Of a DNA stretch of 53,685 nt, positions 42,401-53,097 are shown one piece after another; the first letter of the stretch is position 1, and each line of letters starts with the position of its first letter. Source of the stretch: Discostella pseudostelligera (Eukaryota > Bacillariophyta > Thalassiosirophyceae > Thalassiosirales > Thalassiosiraceae); contig JALLBK010000128.1 in assembly GCA_036940085.1 (NCBI GenBank), positions 1 to 53,685 of the forward strand, written 5' to 3'. Position numbers and translations under genes: made by a program. The notes under the pieces were generated by a model, which saw only the letters and a list, made by a program, of their open reading frames with translations, did not search any database and was not told where the DNA came from.

Positions 42401-43978
42401 AGCTCCTCACTAGGTTTGGCAAGGAATTGGATGTTGTTGATCGTTCACTACCAGATGTCGTAGCCTCTGTGATGTATTGCGTCCTCCAAATATTGTTTAG
42501 TACTCTTGCACTCACGGGAGTTGTGACGCCATTGATGGCTGTTCCGCTATGTTTGGTTGGGGTTGTGTACAGCAAAGTGACGGGCAGATTCAGGCCGGCG
42601 GCGCGTGATTTGAAGCGTTGCGAATCTAAGTCTAGGTCGCCGATCTACACACACTTCCGAGAGGCATTGCGCGGTGCGGAAACAATTCGGTCTTTTGCTG
42701 GTGGTCGAGAATATTGGTCTGGCAAACACCGTTACCTTGAAGACAGGAATTTATCTGTCTTTTATTCAGTCAAAGCATTGGATAGATGGCTATCAGTCCG
42801 TCTTGAAAGTCTTGGCAATGTTGTTGTTTTCACAGCGGCAGTTGCGTCAATTTTTCTAACAAGACATGGACACCTCAAATCCGGTTCAGCCGGCTGGGGT
42901 CTTACGCAAGCTCTTTCAATTACTGGACTCTTAACGGTAAGAACTTCGTGTGTCTTATCTGAATATATTGTTTGTCGCGAACCTCTTATTTCATGACCTT
43001 TGTTTTTGTTGAACCAAGTGGGCTGTGAGAGTGCTTACCGATATGGAGACTCAGTTCATGAGCGTTGAGAGAGTAGTCGAACTCACCGACTTGAACTCCA
43101 CAGCCTCTAAAAGTCTAAAGATCGTAAATCAATCACATTTGCCTGACGCCAGTGAAGAAACACCTTCAAGTGAGGCCGCCCTCTTAAAATCGGGTTGGCC
43201 TTGGAATGGACATGTTGAGTTCAAAAATGTGACGATGAGATATACTCCTTTTTCGCAGCCTGTACTTCAAGAAGTTTCGGTGGATATACCCGCTGCTACA
43301 ACTGTGGGAATTGTTGGCAGAACGGGTAGTGGGAAGTCCAGTCTTCTCCTAACGTTATTCCGTCTTGTTGAAATTGAGGGTACTGGCAGTATCACAATAG
43401 ATGGCGTAGATATTCGAAGTCTGAGTCCACATGGCCTGCGAGAATCACTTTCCATTATTCCTCAATCACCCACTTTGTTCTCTGGCACATTAATGTACAA
43501 TTTGGATGCATCGGGACGGGCATCTACAGATGAAGCGTGGAGTGCCCTTGAAGCAGCAAGTACGGAACTGTCTAGACAATTTCGCGAATCGGGCACTGGG
43601 CTGGACACAATGATTTCAGAGGGAGGAGAGAATCTTTCACTTGGACAAAGACAGTTAATTTGTTTGGCCAGAGCTTTGCTAAAACGCAGCAAAATTCTTG
43701 TCCTCGATGAAGCGACCTCGTCTGTTGATACCAAAACGGATGGTCAGGTACAGGAGACAATCCGCAGAGAATTTGTCCAAAAGGGTGTTACTGTGATAAC
43801 TGTTGCGCATAGATTGGATACTGTGCTAGGTTATGATAAGATCATTGTCCTCGATGCTGGTAAAATTGTTGAAATGGGGGCGCCAGATGAATTGCTTAAA
43901 CTTCAAGGAGGATATCTCCGACGCTTAGCAAGTCTTGATCGGCAAAACCGGCAAAAAGGTGGTAAACAGCTTCTATAG
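39469..43978 (+). CDS. full-length ABCC-type transporter with plastid-like leader
   Basis: Two exons, 39469-42936 and 43019-43978, with an 82-bp intron. The join gives ITGLLT/WAVRVLTDMETQF, for 1475 residues. The open frame begins at a GTG at 39445; ATG 39469 is the first Met. The layout is TMD1-NBD1-TMD2-NBD2. NBD1 has Walker A GEVGSGKSA (about 584), signature LSGGQRARVALARAL (about 700) and Walker B VYILDDVLSALD. NBD2 has GRTGSGKSSLL (about 1257), LSLGQRQLICLARAL (about 1362) and ILVLDEATSSVD. NBD1 has Asp where the catalytic Glu normally stands, as usual in ABCC proteins. The N terminus is a signal-peptide-like helix ending in TTAFATP, an ASAFAP-type motif, instead of the usual ABCC cytosolic start. 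Substrate unknown; conjugates or pigments-related compounds are typical of the class. Confidence 0.92.
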
Positions 43979-44127
43979 TCCTTCATATTATTGACAATTT
44001 TACTTGAGCAAACAATATCATTAAACGCATGAATCGTCGCCTATCGTACCTAGATTTGATTTCTGGATCTTGCATATTTAGTATTTTGTGTTATGATGAT
44101 GTGATATAGATTAAGACTCCTGATCAT

Positions 44128-44637
44128 TCACGGCGTTTCGTTCTGAAGTTGCTGATTTAATGAACCCGTGCTAGAGCCTGATTGGCGTTGAATCATCTGA
44201 TTCACTTGTTGGTTGAACTGATGTGGGAAGGACATTTGCGGATTTTGTTGATGCATGAATTGCATCTGTTGTATGTGTCCAGGGTTAGAGGCCTGCTGCT
44301 GTTGCTGTTGAAGTTGCATTTGGAGCTGCATGAGATTTTGAAAGTGCTGTTGTCCTTGCTGCTGCAGTTGTTGATGTCCTTGTTGCTGCAATTGTTGTTG
44401 ATGTAGTTGCTGATGCTGTTGTTGATGCTGACGATGATTTTGTTGCGGTTGCTGCGGTTGTGGCAGCTGTTGCTGCTGTAGCTGCTGATGTTGTGGTTGG
44501 GATTGTGGTTGTTGCTGTTGATGCTGATGCTGTCGTTGTTGCTGCTGCTGTTGTTGCTGCTGGTGCTGGTGCTGTTGCTGCTTCTGCTGATATTGTAGCT
44601 GCTGCTGCTGCTGCGGCGGCGGCTGCTGTTGATGTGG

Positions 44638-44679
<42 letters not shown>

Positions 44680-44862
44680 TTGTTGTAGCTGCTGCTGTTG
44701 CTGTTGTAGCTGCTGCTGTTGCTGTTGTAGCTGCTGCTGTTGCTGTTGTAGCTGCTGCTGCTGCTGCTGGTGGTGGGGGTGCTGCTGTTGTTGCTCCTGT
44801 TGCTGCTCCTGTTGCTGCTCCTGTTGCTGCTCCTGTTGCTGCTCCTGTTGCTGCTCCTGTTG

Positions 44863-44919
<57 letters not shown>

Positions 44920-45935
44920 AAGTTGTTGTTGCTGCTGCTGTTGCAGTTGATGCTGCTGCTGCTGTTGCAGCTGAAGAAGCATAAAGTTTTGCGACATCGG
45001 CTGCATATACATCCCTTGGTCAATTGTAGGCATAGGAGATTTCATGAACGATTCCCTTCTCGAAGCTTGGATTCTTTTCTTAATTTTTTGAGATTCGCTC
45101 ATTGAATCAGAATCGCCTTTTCCTGACTCTCTGTTTGTTTCTCTTTGAACATTTTTTGACATGGCAATGTCGTCCTTCTCTTCAACGACCTGCTTGACAG
45201 CAAAACGGTAACCAAGGAGTAGTTTGTCGTCTGAGACAGATAGAGGATCGACATCGTCAACTGAACATGTGGGTGTTGGGAAAATATCGGGGAATTTGAG
45301 TTGAAATCCAGGAAATATTACAAGTCAAGATGAAACAGCGTACCTCGTGAAGAATTGATCGTAACTGATGTGATCGACTCAGGCTTTGCACTTGTTTGAC
45401 ATGTGGCTGATAAGGGGTCCGAAAGCATGCGCAGATGCCGAGGCTTGATCAGAGACGCCGCCTGTCGACCAGATGAGCAACACGTTGACAGAAATTTTTG
45501 ACTCAAATGTCCCTCGGTATCGATCGGTATGAGGGATGACGAAATCTGACTTTTGTCGAATTCAGTATTGTCAAGTATTAATTGCCAGCCCGGTTCGGCC
45601 CAGCTTTGATCAGACGCCGTGTGGCCAGGGACTGGTGGAAGTGGAGGGTTTGGAGATGTAGGGTGAAGAGCAAGTAGGAGCAGTTGCTCTAAACGCAGAT
45701 CTCGGCATAAGCTCTCATCGTTGTCGGGAACAACATCAAAGCAATCTTTCATTGTACGAGGTAAATACTTCGATGTTTGTGCCAACCTTTTGACATCCTC
45801 TAGCATCGTTCCAACATTAGGCCTCAACATAGTGGTGATCCGACGCCGTATCATTTTTTGATGAAGAGACTTATTCTTTTCTTCCATCATTGAATTTGCA
45901 GGTGTCTTTAACGGCTCATTGGATCCCAAGTTCAT
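44128..45935 (-). CDS. polyglutamine-rich protein, unknown
   Basis: Two exons, 45935-45344 and 45260-44128, with an 82-bp intron. The join reads TINSSR/VDDVDPLSVSDDKLLLGYRF and keeps frame through to the stop, giving 574 residues. Residues 1-200 have ordinary composition. From about residue 290 to 520 the protein is a near-continuous Gln tract coded by mixed CAG and CAA, with interspersed Leu, His and Pro. The tail is Gln/Asn/Met-rich. Long Gln tracts are common in transcriptional co-activators and in proteins that form condensates, but no domain identifies this one. It lies 94 bp downstream of the coiled-coil gene on the same strand and may be its last exons. Confidence 0.68.
44270..44990. 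repeat. CAG/CAA (CTG/TTG) low-complexity tract
   Basis: About 720 bp of trinucleotide-like sequence inside the polyglutamine gene. It includes 16-bp to 30-bp pure CTG runs (about 44647-44676 and 44870-44897). It also holds higher-order repeats: an 18-bp unit GTAGCTGCTGCTGTTGCT from about 44687 to 44760, and a CTGTTGCTGCTC unit from about 44786 to 44860. Mixed CAG/CAA codons would be expected to reduce slippage. Antisense Leu and Ala frames across it are artefacts of the repeat. Confidence 0.9.
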
Positions 45936-46029
45936 TTTATTTCTTTGATGCCAGAATTGGAATGGAGGATGCGATGAAGTGGTTAGAACGAAAATAATTG
46001 ATGAACGTTTACACTGCAGACATGGTAAC

Positions 46030-49000
46030 CTACTTGATAACTTGCAACCTTCTCTTTTCTGCTATCTTACTAAGCGTTGTGGCAATATTTTCAACGATGG
46101 TCTCTAAAGAGTCTTCATTGCCATCTTTCTCGCACTTTCCAGCTTGGTGCCCCATCTTTAGTGACAGCTCGAGGACCATCGCCTCTTGCTGGATTTTCTG
46201 AAGTTCTTTCTTCTTTTGTGTCTAGGTAAATGAATTAAAAGTGGAAATGATAAGAAGGAATGAGAGGCAACTTGTTGTAGCACGGGTCTACCATATTCAA
46301 TCACTAACTCACATATCCATTCTTAGCAAGATCAAGAGACTGCCTTTTAGTAGCCTCTTCGATTTTAGCGGTTTCATATGAACTCTTGTACTTTTGCATT
46401 GCAGTTAGCAACTTATGTTGGCTGGTTACGTTAATCCTAAGTGACGGTGTTCCGTCTTCCGTAAGCGAGGCAGCAAGCGAGAAGAGATTCAGCTTGTTAC
46501 GTCGAAGCATAATATCATCACGTCAATCTGTATGTATCACTTACCTTGATTGAAGAAATGCTGCGCTTGGGTCTTGAATTTTCCAAACGTTTGCGTGGCC
46601 TTCTCAAGCTGCGATGCTGCCTCCTTGTGAGCGGCAGACATTTCTCCTACGTTTTTGATCAATTGCGTACATTCTGTCTGCATTTTGGACATGGAGGCAC
46701 AGACATTGGCATATCTGTCGTCAATATTCTTCACATGGGCCTCGCACTTTGCAGCTTGAACGTGGGCTAGTGCACTGGCCCTTTCGGATACTGCTGTCTC
46801 CTCGCTCGTCCTTGTGTCAGTTATGATGCATTTTACGATGCCACCACACATCGATCTGAGGTCGGCCCCCATCTGTTCCACTAGTCGATTGGAGGGCAAT
46901 TCGCCTAGAACAATCGAGTATAAAAAGGATGTGCTCAGACGACCCCACGGAATGAATCCGCTTGATCTCCCATAATATGGCTTGTCTGCAAAGTGTTTCC
47001 GATCCTCCATCGGAGGTGATTGATTCGACCTTGTAATTGCAATTATGCCTTCATTATGAATTTCAATTGCAAGTTGAATGTTGTTCATGAGGCCTTTTCG
47101 CTGTTTCTGCCTCGCCACGGAATCGCTCGATACGGGGCCTCCGGTAACACATTGATTGTCAACATTCAGTTCAGCAGTTTTTCCATAAGTGGCATGCTTG
47201 TTGTCTGAGCCCATCGGGTTGGCAATAATATCGCCTTGTGCTGAAATTTCAGGTTGAGGTCCGCTATCGAGAGTGGATTCGCGTATGACCTGCTTCCTCT
47301 TTGCTTCAAATCGCTCCTCATGGAGTTTCATGAGTTTAGCCTTCATATGTTCTTGCTGCGCACGACACTTCTCCGCTAGCTCTTTAATTCGTACCTCCGC
47401 CTCTGCCTGTCGTTTGTTGTGGTGAGCTAGTATGCTCTGATTTTGAGCATGAAGTTCTTGCTCCAAGTTTTTCTTCATCTCGATCTTCTTCTCCTCGAAT
47501 TGTTGACGCTGAAATGCATGGCGGCTTTGGAGATCGTTCACAATGGAATTTAACTTCATGATATCAGTGTTTGCGAGATTCTGATGCTGTGCCATCGTCT
47601 GTTGCATTTCAATTTGTTGCTTCTGGACCAACCAATTCTCACCGGCAACAATCTTCCTACAATCCAATTCTGTCTGTTGGTTTTGCTTCTCCGTGAGCTG
47701 ACTTCTCTGCTGTGCTTGCTTCGATACCATGTCGAATCGAATTTTGTTGATTTGTTTCTGTAGGCGGTCACTCCTCTCTTCCCACCTTGCGGAGATGTAC
47801 GCCTGGATCTTTTTCATATCGAGTTTCCTGGCCTTCTTCAGCTTGTTGAGCACATTCTCAAGCCTATTTTTCGTCATCGATGACTTGAACTCGACGCAGT
47901 CTGAGTCTTGACCTTCGTGCATGTTCGAGTAGAATGAAAGAGGGTCCTCTGCTTCCAAGCATACATCATCGGAGGGGCAATATCTTTTAATCAATTCATT
48001 CATCTTGTTCACGGCATGGCTTTCAATTTTATCGACCGTCTCCTGTTCATTGGATGCATTCGACGGTATGGATATGCGAATCGGCTTGATTTTTCCGCGT
48101 GTTCCCTGCTTCGTCCTTCGCCTCTTCCTCTGCTTAGGCGTCCGCTTGATAAGCGTTTCGAATGCCTGAATGTCATCATCTGATTCATCGCACTCATGCT
48201 CTGCATTTTCTTTTTCCGACTCCTGAGACGGTAGATGAGTATCGGCTACTCGAATGCGTGGCGATGCGGCCGCTTCCGAGACCACCTCGTCATCAATCAC
48301 ATCCATTGGAGCACCATAAGACGTCTTTAATGACGTCTTCGGGGTATCGACAGCTGGCTCCATGTTCATTACAGTATTATTCGCTGTATCCTCGTCGACT
48401 GAGCTTACAACCTCCTTCTCCTTCGATGGTTCATCTGCTTCTGCCATCTCAGCAATCGCATCGATTTCCATGTCGCGAAGTTCGTCCTCCGCATGTATTT
48501 CCTTCGAATTGCTATCCGATGGCTTCCCCTCGATGGTGGAAATCAGAGGGTTCTCTCTAATAGCCTCGTTGGCAGCTTCGTGAATACGTTCCTGCATAGA
48601 GCATTTGGATGCATCCTCCTCCTCGACCTCGACGACTTTTTCATCCCTTTCATTGTTGCCAGCGCTATCTGGCGCATCTCTGTCGATGACTGCAGCCTCG
48701 GCCTTCACCTCCTCTGCTGCATTCGGTGGGGAAATCCTATTTTCACATACTTCCATGCTAATTGAATCTACAGATGTTTCGATGGACTTTGTAACTTCAT
48801 TTGACAAAAGTAATTCTATGGCTGTGGAGTTATCGTTCGTTTCCAATGGTAATGGTGGCGGTGCACCGTCATCGTCCGGATGAATAACATCTCCCTCTCC
48901 CTCTAGGTGAGCATCAGCATCCGAATTCTCGCCGCCGATGTTCCCACGTCCATCATCTGTTCCTAGCTTCGCCTCAGATGAGATTGAATACGAGTTAGGT

Positions 49001-49083
49001 GCGTCGGCTAGTGGCGGCAATGACGTCGGTGGCAGTGGCAGCTCGGTATTGTCCGACGCGATAATGTCATCGTCGACTTTCAT
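46030..49083 (-). CDS. large acidic and coiled-coil protein, unknown
   Basis: Three exons, 49083-46545, 46455-46313 and 46221-46030, with introns of 89 and 91 bp. The joins give HFFNQ/DGTPSLRINV and AKNGY/TQKKKELQKIQ, and the frame ends at TAG at 46030, for 957 residues. Residues 1-320 are acidic and probably disordered. A basic nuclear-localisation-like patch follows (RTPKQRKRRRTKQGTRGK, about 315-335). Then comes a long coiled coil rich in Gln, Lys and Glu (about 400-620), a short folded-looking part (YYGRSSGFIPWGRLSTSFLYSIVLGE, about 715-745), and a second coiled coil to the end. Nuclear structural or kinetochore-like proteins have this look, but I cannot name a family. Confidence 0.75.
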
Positions 49084-49551
49084 TGGTGCATGATTTTGAG
49101 GAGTCCGTATTACTTATTCTACGTCTCTTGCTTTATTTGCGTCTTCGGAATTGTCGGTTGGTCGATCGGTCAGGCGGGGCCGGTAAAGATGTCGATTCGA
49201 TATTATGACGGAGTAGCCGACGATAACGGCGGGTGTGGGCGCGCGTAGGCAATGTGCAAGGGTCCACTTAATATGGCCCAACAATAATTGAGCAAGTTGG
49301 TGAGGTCGTCCGCCTACTTACTACTACTACCTTGGCCCTTGGCCCTGCTATCGATGCCTACTAATGCTCACTCTCTCAGCTTTTGGTGTGATAAGTAGCC
49401 TCGGGACGGATGATGCTAGCAGTATTATCTACCATCCGACATCACCATTGTCTACGATGGTCGAATGGTCGAATGGTCGAATGGTCGAAGCTCAAGCAGC
49501 ATGCAGCATGGAGCATGCAGCATGCAGCGAGCATGCATGCAGCTCTGTCGC
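49084..49551. repeat. intergenic region with simple repeats
   Basis: I see no gene here. Four exact copies of ATGGTCGA lie at 49457-49488. They are followed at about 49496-49543 by a cluster of GCATGCAG-type words (CAGCATGCAGCATGGAGCATGCAG), each self-complementary at its GCATGC core. This leads directly into the palindrome field at 49552. Confidence 0.6.
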
Positions 49552-49756
49552 AGCTAATCCCGGGATGACGCGTCATCCCGGGATTAGCTTCCATGTCGTT
49601 TCAGGATTTCGTCATCCTAGGATGACGACCATGTATTCCTGGGATTAGCTTCCATGTCATTCCGGGATTCGTCATTCTGGGCCCTTCCCAGAATGACGAA
49701 CATTCTCATGTCATCCCGGGATTATGTCGACAAAAATTCTGGGCCCTTCCCAGAAT
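49552..49756. repeat. field of perfect short palindromes and hairpins
   Basis: A perfect 38-bp palindrome spans 49552-49589, its centre at 49570/49571; the half is AGCTAATCCCGGGATGACG. A 20-bp perfect palindrome lies at 49609-49628 (half TCGTCATCCT). A hairpin with 13-bp arms (half TCGTCATTCTGGG) lies at 49669-49699, and a shorter relative with the same loop, CCCTT, at 49736-49756. The words GTCATCC, GGGATTAG and CCCAGAATGAC recur to about 49860. The whole looks like terminal or foldback sequence of a mobile element, next to the transposon-like genes that follow. Confidence 0.7.
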
Positions 49757-49890
49757 GACGAGCATTTTCAAGCCTGTCATCCAAGGCTTAAGGCCCATCA
49801 TCCCTGTCCTACAGGCTTATCTCCCGTCATCCTGGTCCGACGACCCTATTTTCATGTCACTTCAGGACCTCCCATCACAATAACAACATC

Positions 49891-50994
49891 ATGCCCTCCC
49901 CCACCACACGTGTCGCTGCCTTTGGCGCATCCATTCATCCCCCTCAACGTTTCTCCCCTCGACTTCGAGACAAATTTGAGAGGAGCCAGCACAACTCCAC
50001 ACTCCTCTACCCGTCGCATTCATCACATCGCGATGTCGACCGCACTCGCTCTCACTATACGTCACCCCCGTCCCACTACCGTTCATCCACGCACCACCGG
50101 CAGTCGCACATTCACTACGATTCCACGTCGCCATACAACACCGTGCACCATTCTCCTCCACAACTACCACTGCCCCAACACCTTCAATACGCTGCGCACA
50201 TCCCTTACACAAGGGAGCCAAGAACAGGGGGGAGACAACCTACATCCCAATCAACTTTCCACTCATCCTCTACAAATAAGCGCCATCGCAGTAAATCCCC
50301 CCCTTCACGCAAGAGCAAAATGAAGGTGAAGTCAGCCATCGACAACGTCTCTGACAACGGAAGCCACAATATTGATTTGTCAAATGTGCCAAACTCAAAA
50401 ACTACGCAACATTACAATATATCCCCCCCTACGCTCGAGACAAAAATGAAGGACGGCTCTGACAATGGAAGCAACCAGCATATGGATCCGACAATAATCA
50501 GTAATGTACCAAAGGCTATGTTTCAAAAATACTCTGCGGGTGAACCCATTACAAGCGAGCCTCCTGTGGTAGCTGAGCATCGTGCTCTTTTCATGCAGCG
50601 TGCATTCGGAACTGGCAATGAAGCCCATAAACAACTTGCCGACAACATGCACGACAGTGACAGTCGAGAATCAAGTGTCCGGCATGAGAACGAGCTTGAG
50701 AACATATGCTACATTCTCAAGCATTGGGGTGGAGACATCAATTTGAAAGAGATACATGACGATGAAATCTTACGTAAAAAGTTATCAAAATTTCGACGTG
50801 ACCATGCAGTTGGAAAACATCATGTCGGAAAATATCACTTTCATGAAATAACCCTGCCCAGTGGTGAGAGACACAACATTCTTCGCAGAATTGAGCGAGG
50901 GGAGGTTGGCAGGATTGTTGTGTCTCGTGAAAGAATATTTGATGATATCAACGAGTGGCACCGGGGAGGGGTGGGTCATTTAAGAAATTATTGA
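49891..50994 (+). pseudogene. integrase-like N-terminal fragment
   Basis: A 367-residue frame. The first 200 residues are His/Ser/Thr-rich and polar, followed by SKSPPSRKSKMK-type basic patches. The last 70 residues (KLSKFRRDHAVGKHHVGKYHF, RHNILRRIERGEVGRIVVSRE, RIFDDINEWHRGGVGHLRNY) resemble the region just before, and the first two His of, the HHCC zinc domain of retroelement-like integrases. The frame stops there. The Cys pair and the DDE catalytic core that should follow (about 250-300 residues) are absent from this window, so an internal deletion is likely. The start Met is uncertain, since the N-terminal part is low complexity. Confidence 0.6.
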
Positions 50995-51956
50995 ATAGAA
51001 AAAAAGACGGCGATGACCGACTGACATTTAATATCGACTGTGAAGCATGTTACGGTAATGTGCCTGGAATTATCCAGGCAATGGATGACAAACGAGAAAT
51101 GGAATACAAGTTTGGAACAAGGATGTACTGTACAAGCTTCATTAACAGTTTTGTCGTATTGCTGGCACATGACTCACACACTATTGATCCACCTCCGAAA
51201 TATCGAAGACAGAACACTGTGGTGAAATGTGTCTCCTGTTCTAGCCCCACAAGCCCTCCACAGTACGTGAAAGTTCTGGACGCATCAGTTACAGACCTGG
51301 TGACTATTGCATTCAACGACACACATTTTGTTGTTCTGCGCTTTTCGATAAACGATCACACTGTTACTGTCCTTGATGGTCTTAACTATTCCATAAAGAA
51401 ATGGACAAATCACGTCGTACGTGTGTTGAAAGAGTACAGCTTGGTTCTGTCGACTGCAATTCCAGTGTTGAACAACCCAACGACTGAAGATAGTTGTGTC
51501 GTAATGAGGATTACTTTTGGGTCTGAAGCCAATGAATGGACAATGAAGAGTGTAAAGGTGACAAAACAAGGTGATGGAATTAGTTGCAGGCCGCTAGCAT
51601 GTTATCGCCTCCTACAGATCTTTGGTTACGAAGAAGAATCATATTATGTCATGATTCATCAACATTACGCTGCCATGCGTATGACTGTGATGAATCATTG
51701 GAAAGCAATGATCGATCGGCACAGAGACAACTTTTATGCCCTATTCAGCAAGCACAAGTATGAAGCAGTACGTGGTTTGATGACAGCCAATGATGATCAC
51801 AGTGATGTTGATAGGATGACGGCATTTGACACAAAGTTGGAAAGTGATAATGGCTATGATGAAACAATTCTAAAACAAGAGACTAACCATGAAGGAGTGA
51901 AAGAATTGACAACCAACGATGATCACAGTGATGTCAATGAGACCATGTTACGGTAA
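50955..51956 (+). pseudogene. Ulp1/C48-like cysteine protease, first copy
   Basis: A frame of 333 residues that overlaps the integrase fragment in another phase and has no ATG of its own at the start (GTG at 50955). The protease core shows the expected order His-Asp-Gln-Cys: NDTHFVVLRF, VTVLDGLNYS, then QGDGISCRPLACY. These match the catalytic His, Asp, Gln and Cys of Ulp1/SENP enzymes, which cut SUMO-like tags. The C-terminal part is acidic. The frame ends in NETMLR and a stop, because the 898-bp duplication begins there and shifts phase. It was probably the middle of a longer polyprotein. Confidence 0.68.
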
Positions 51957-52841
51957 TGTGCCTGGAATTATCCAGGCAATGGATGACAAACGAGAAATGG
52001 AATACAAGTTTGGAACAAGGATGTACTGTACAAGCTTCATTAACAGTTTTGTCGTATTGCTGGCACATGACTCACACACTATTGATCCACCTCCGAAATA
52101 TCGAAGACAGAACACTGTGGTGAAATGTGTCTCCTGTTCTAGCCCCACAAGCCCTCCACAGTACGTGAAAGTTCTGGACGCATCAGTTACAGACCTGGTG
52201 ACTATTGCATTCAACGACACACATTTTGTTGTTCTGCGCTTTTCGATAAACGATCACACTGTTACTGTCCTTGATGGTCTTAACTATTCCATAAAGAAAT
52301 GGACAAATCACGTCGTACGTGTGTTGAAAGAGTACAGCTTGGTTCTGTCGACTGCAATTCCAGTGTTGAACAACCCAACGACTGAAGATAGTTGTGTCGT
52401 AATGAGGATTACTTTTGGGTCTGAAGCCAATGAATGGACAATGAAGAGTGTAAAGGTGACAAAACAAGGTGATGGAATTAGTTGCAGGCCGCTAGCATGT
52501 TATCGCCTCCTACAGATCTTTGGTTACGAAGAAGAATCATATTATGTCATGATTCATCAACATTACGCTGCCATGCGTATGACTGTGATGAATCATTGGA
52601 AAGCAATGATCGATCGGCACAGAGACAACTTTTATGCCCTATTCAGCAAGCACAAGTATGAAGCAGTACGTGGTTTGATGACAGCCAATGATGATCACAG
52701 TGATGTTGATAGGATGACGGCATTTGACACAAAGTTGGAAAGTGATAATGGCTATGATGAAACAATTCTAAAACAAGAGACTAACCATGAAGGAGTGAAA
52801 GAATTGACAACCAACGATGATCACAGTGATGTCAATGAGAC
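51046..52841 (+). repeat. 898-bp exact tandem duplication
   Basis: Two copies, 51046-51943 and 51944-52841, are identical as far as I can read by eye. The left edge of copy 1 (GAAG/CATGTTAC), the junction (GAC/CATGTTAC) and the right edge (GAC/CATAGCG) share the three bases CAT, a microhomology. The unit length is 299 codons plus one base, so the duplication shifts the reading frame. Identity implies a very recent event, gene conversion, or an assembly artefact. Confidence 0.92.
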
Positions 52842-53097
52842 CATAGCGTTTGATGACGACATGACTGCAATGAAGAGAGAATTCGACACCAAATTGGAAA
52901 GTGATAATGACTATGATGAAACAATTCTAAAAATGGACTCGGACCATTTTGGAGTGAAAGATTTTACGTTTGAGCAAGGAACTGACGAAACTGTAGTTGG
53001 CCCAGACCATAATGACAAAAGACTTGACGCAATGTTGAAACGGAATGCCCGTCAGGAACAATTGGCGAATAAAGCAATGAAACAATATGCAGCATGA
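51919..53097 (+). pseudogene. Ulp1/C48-like cysteine protease, second copy
   Basis: A frame of 392 residues whose first few codons come from the duplication junction. It repeats the same protease core (catalytic-type His, Asp and Cys all present) and then continues beyond the duplication. The C-terminal part holds an internal acidic repeat: a block with DDHSDV, FDTKLESDN(G/D)YDETILK and H(E/F)GVK occurs twice. The frame ends at TGA 53095 directly after MKQYAA. The next frame, in the same phase, resumes at once, so the stop is probably a nonsense mutation or a read-through site. Confidence 0.68.

Noticed and set aside
44460..45105. Long plus-strand frames of nearly pure Ala or Leu
   Set aside because: They are antisense readings of the CAG/CAA polyglutamine tract and have no independent protein features.
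49457..49756. A CRISPR-like array
   Set aside because: The repeats are short, uneven and palindromic without unique spacers of constant length, and the context is a eukaryotic nuclear genome.
49724..50323. A 199-codon frame overlapping the integrase fragment
   Set aside because: Pro/His/Thr-rich shadow of the low-complexity start of the integrase-like frame.
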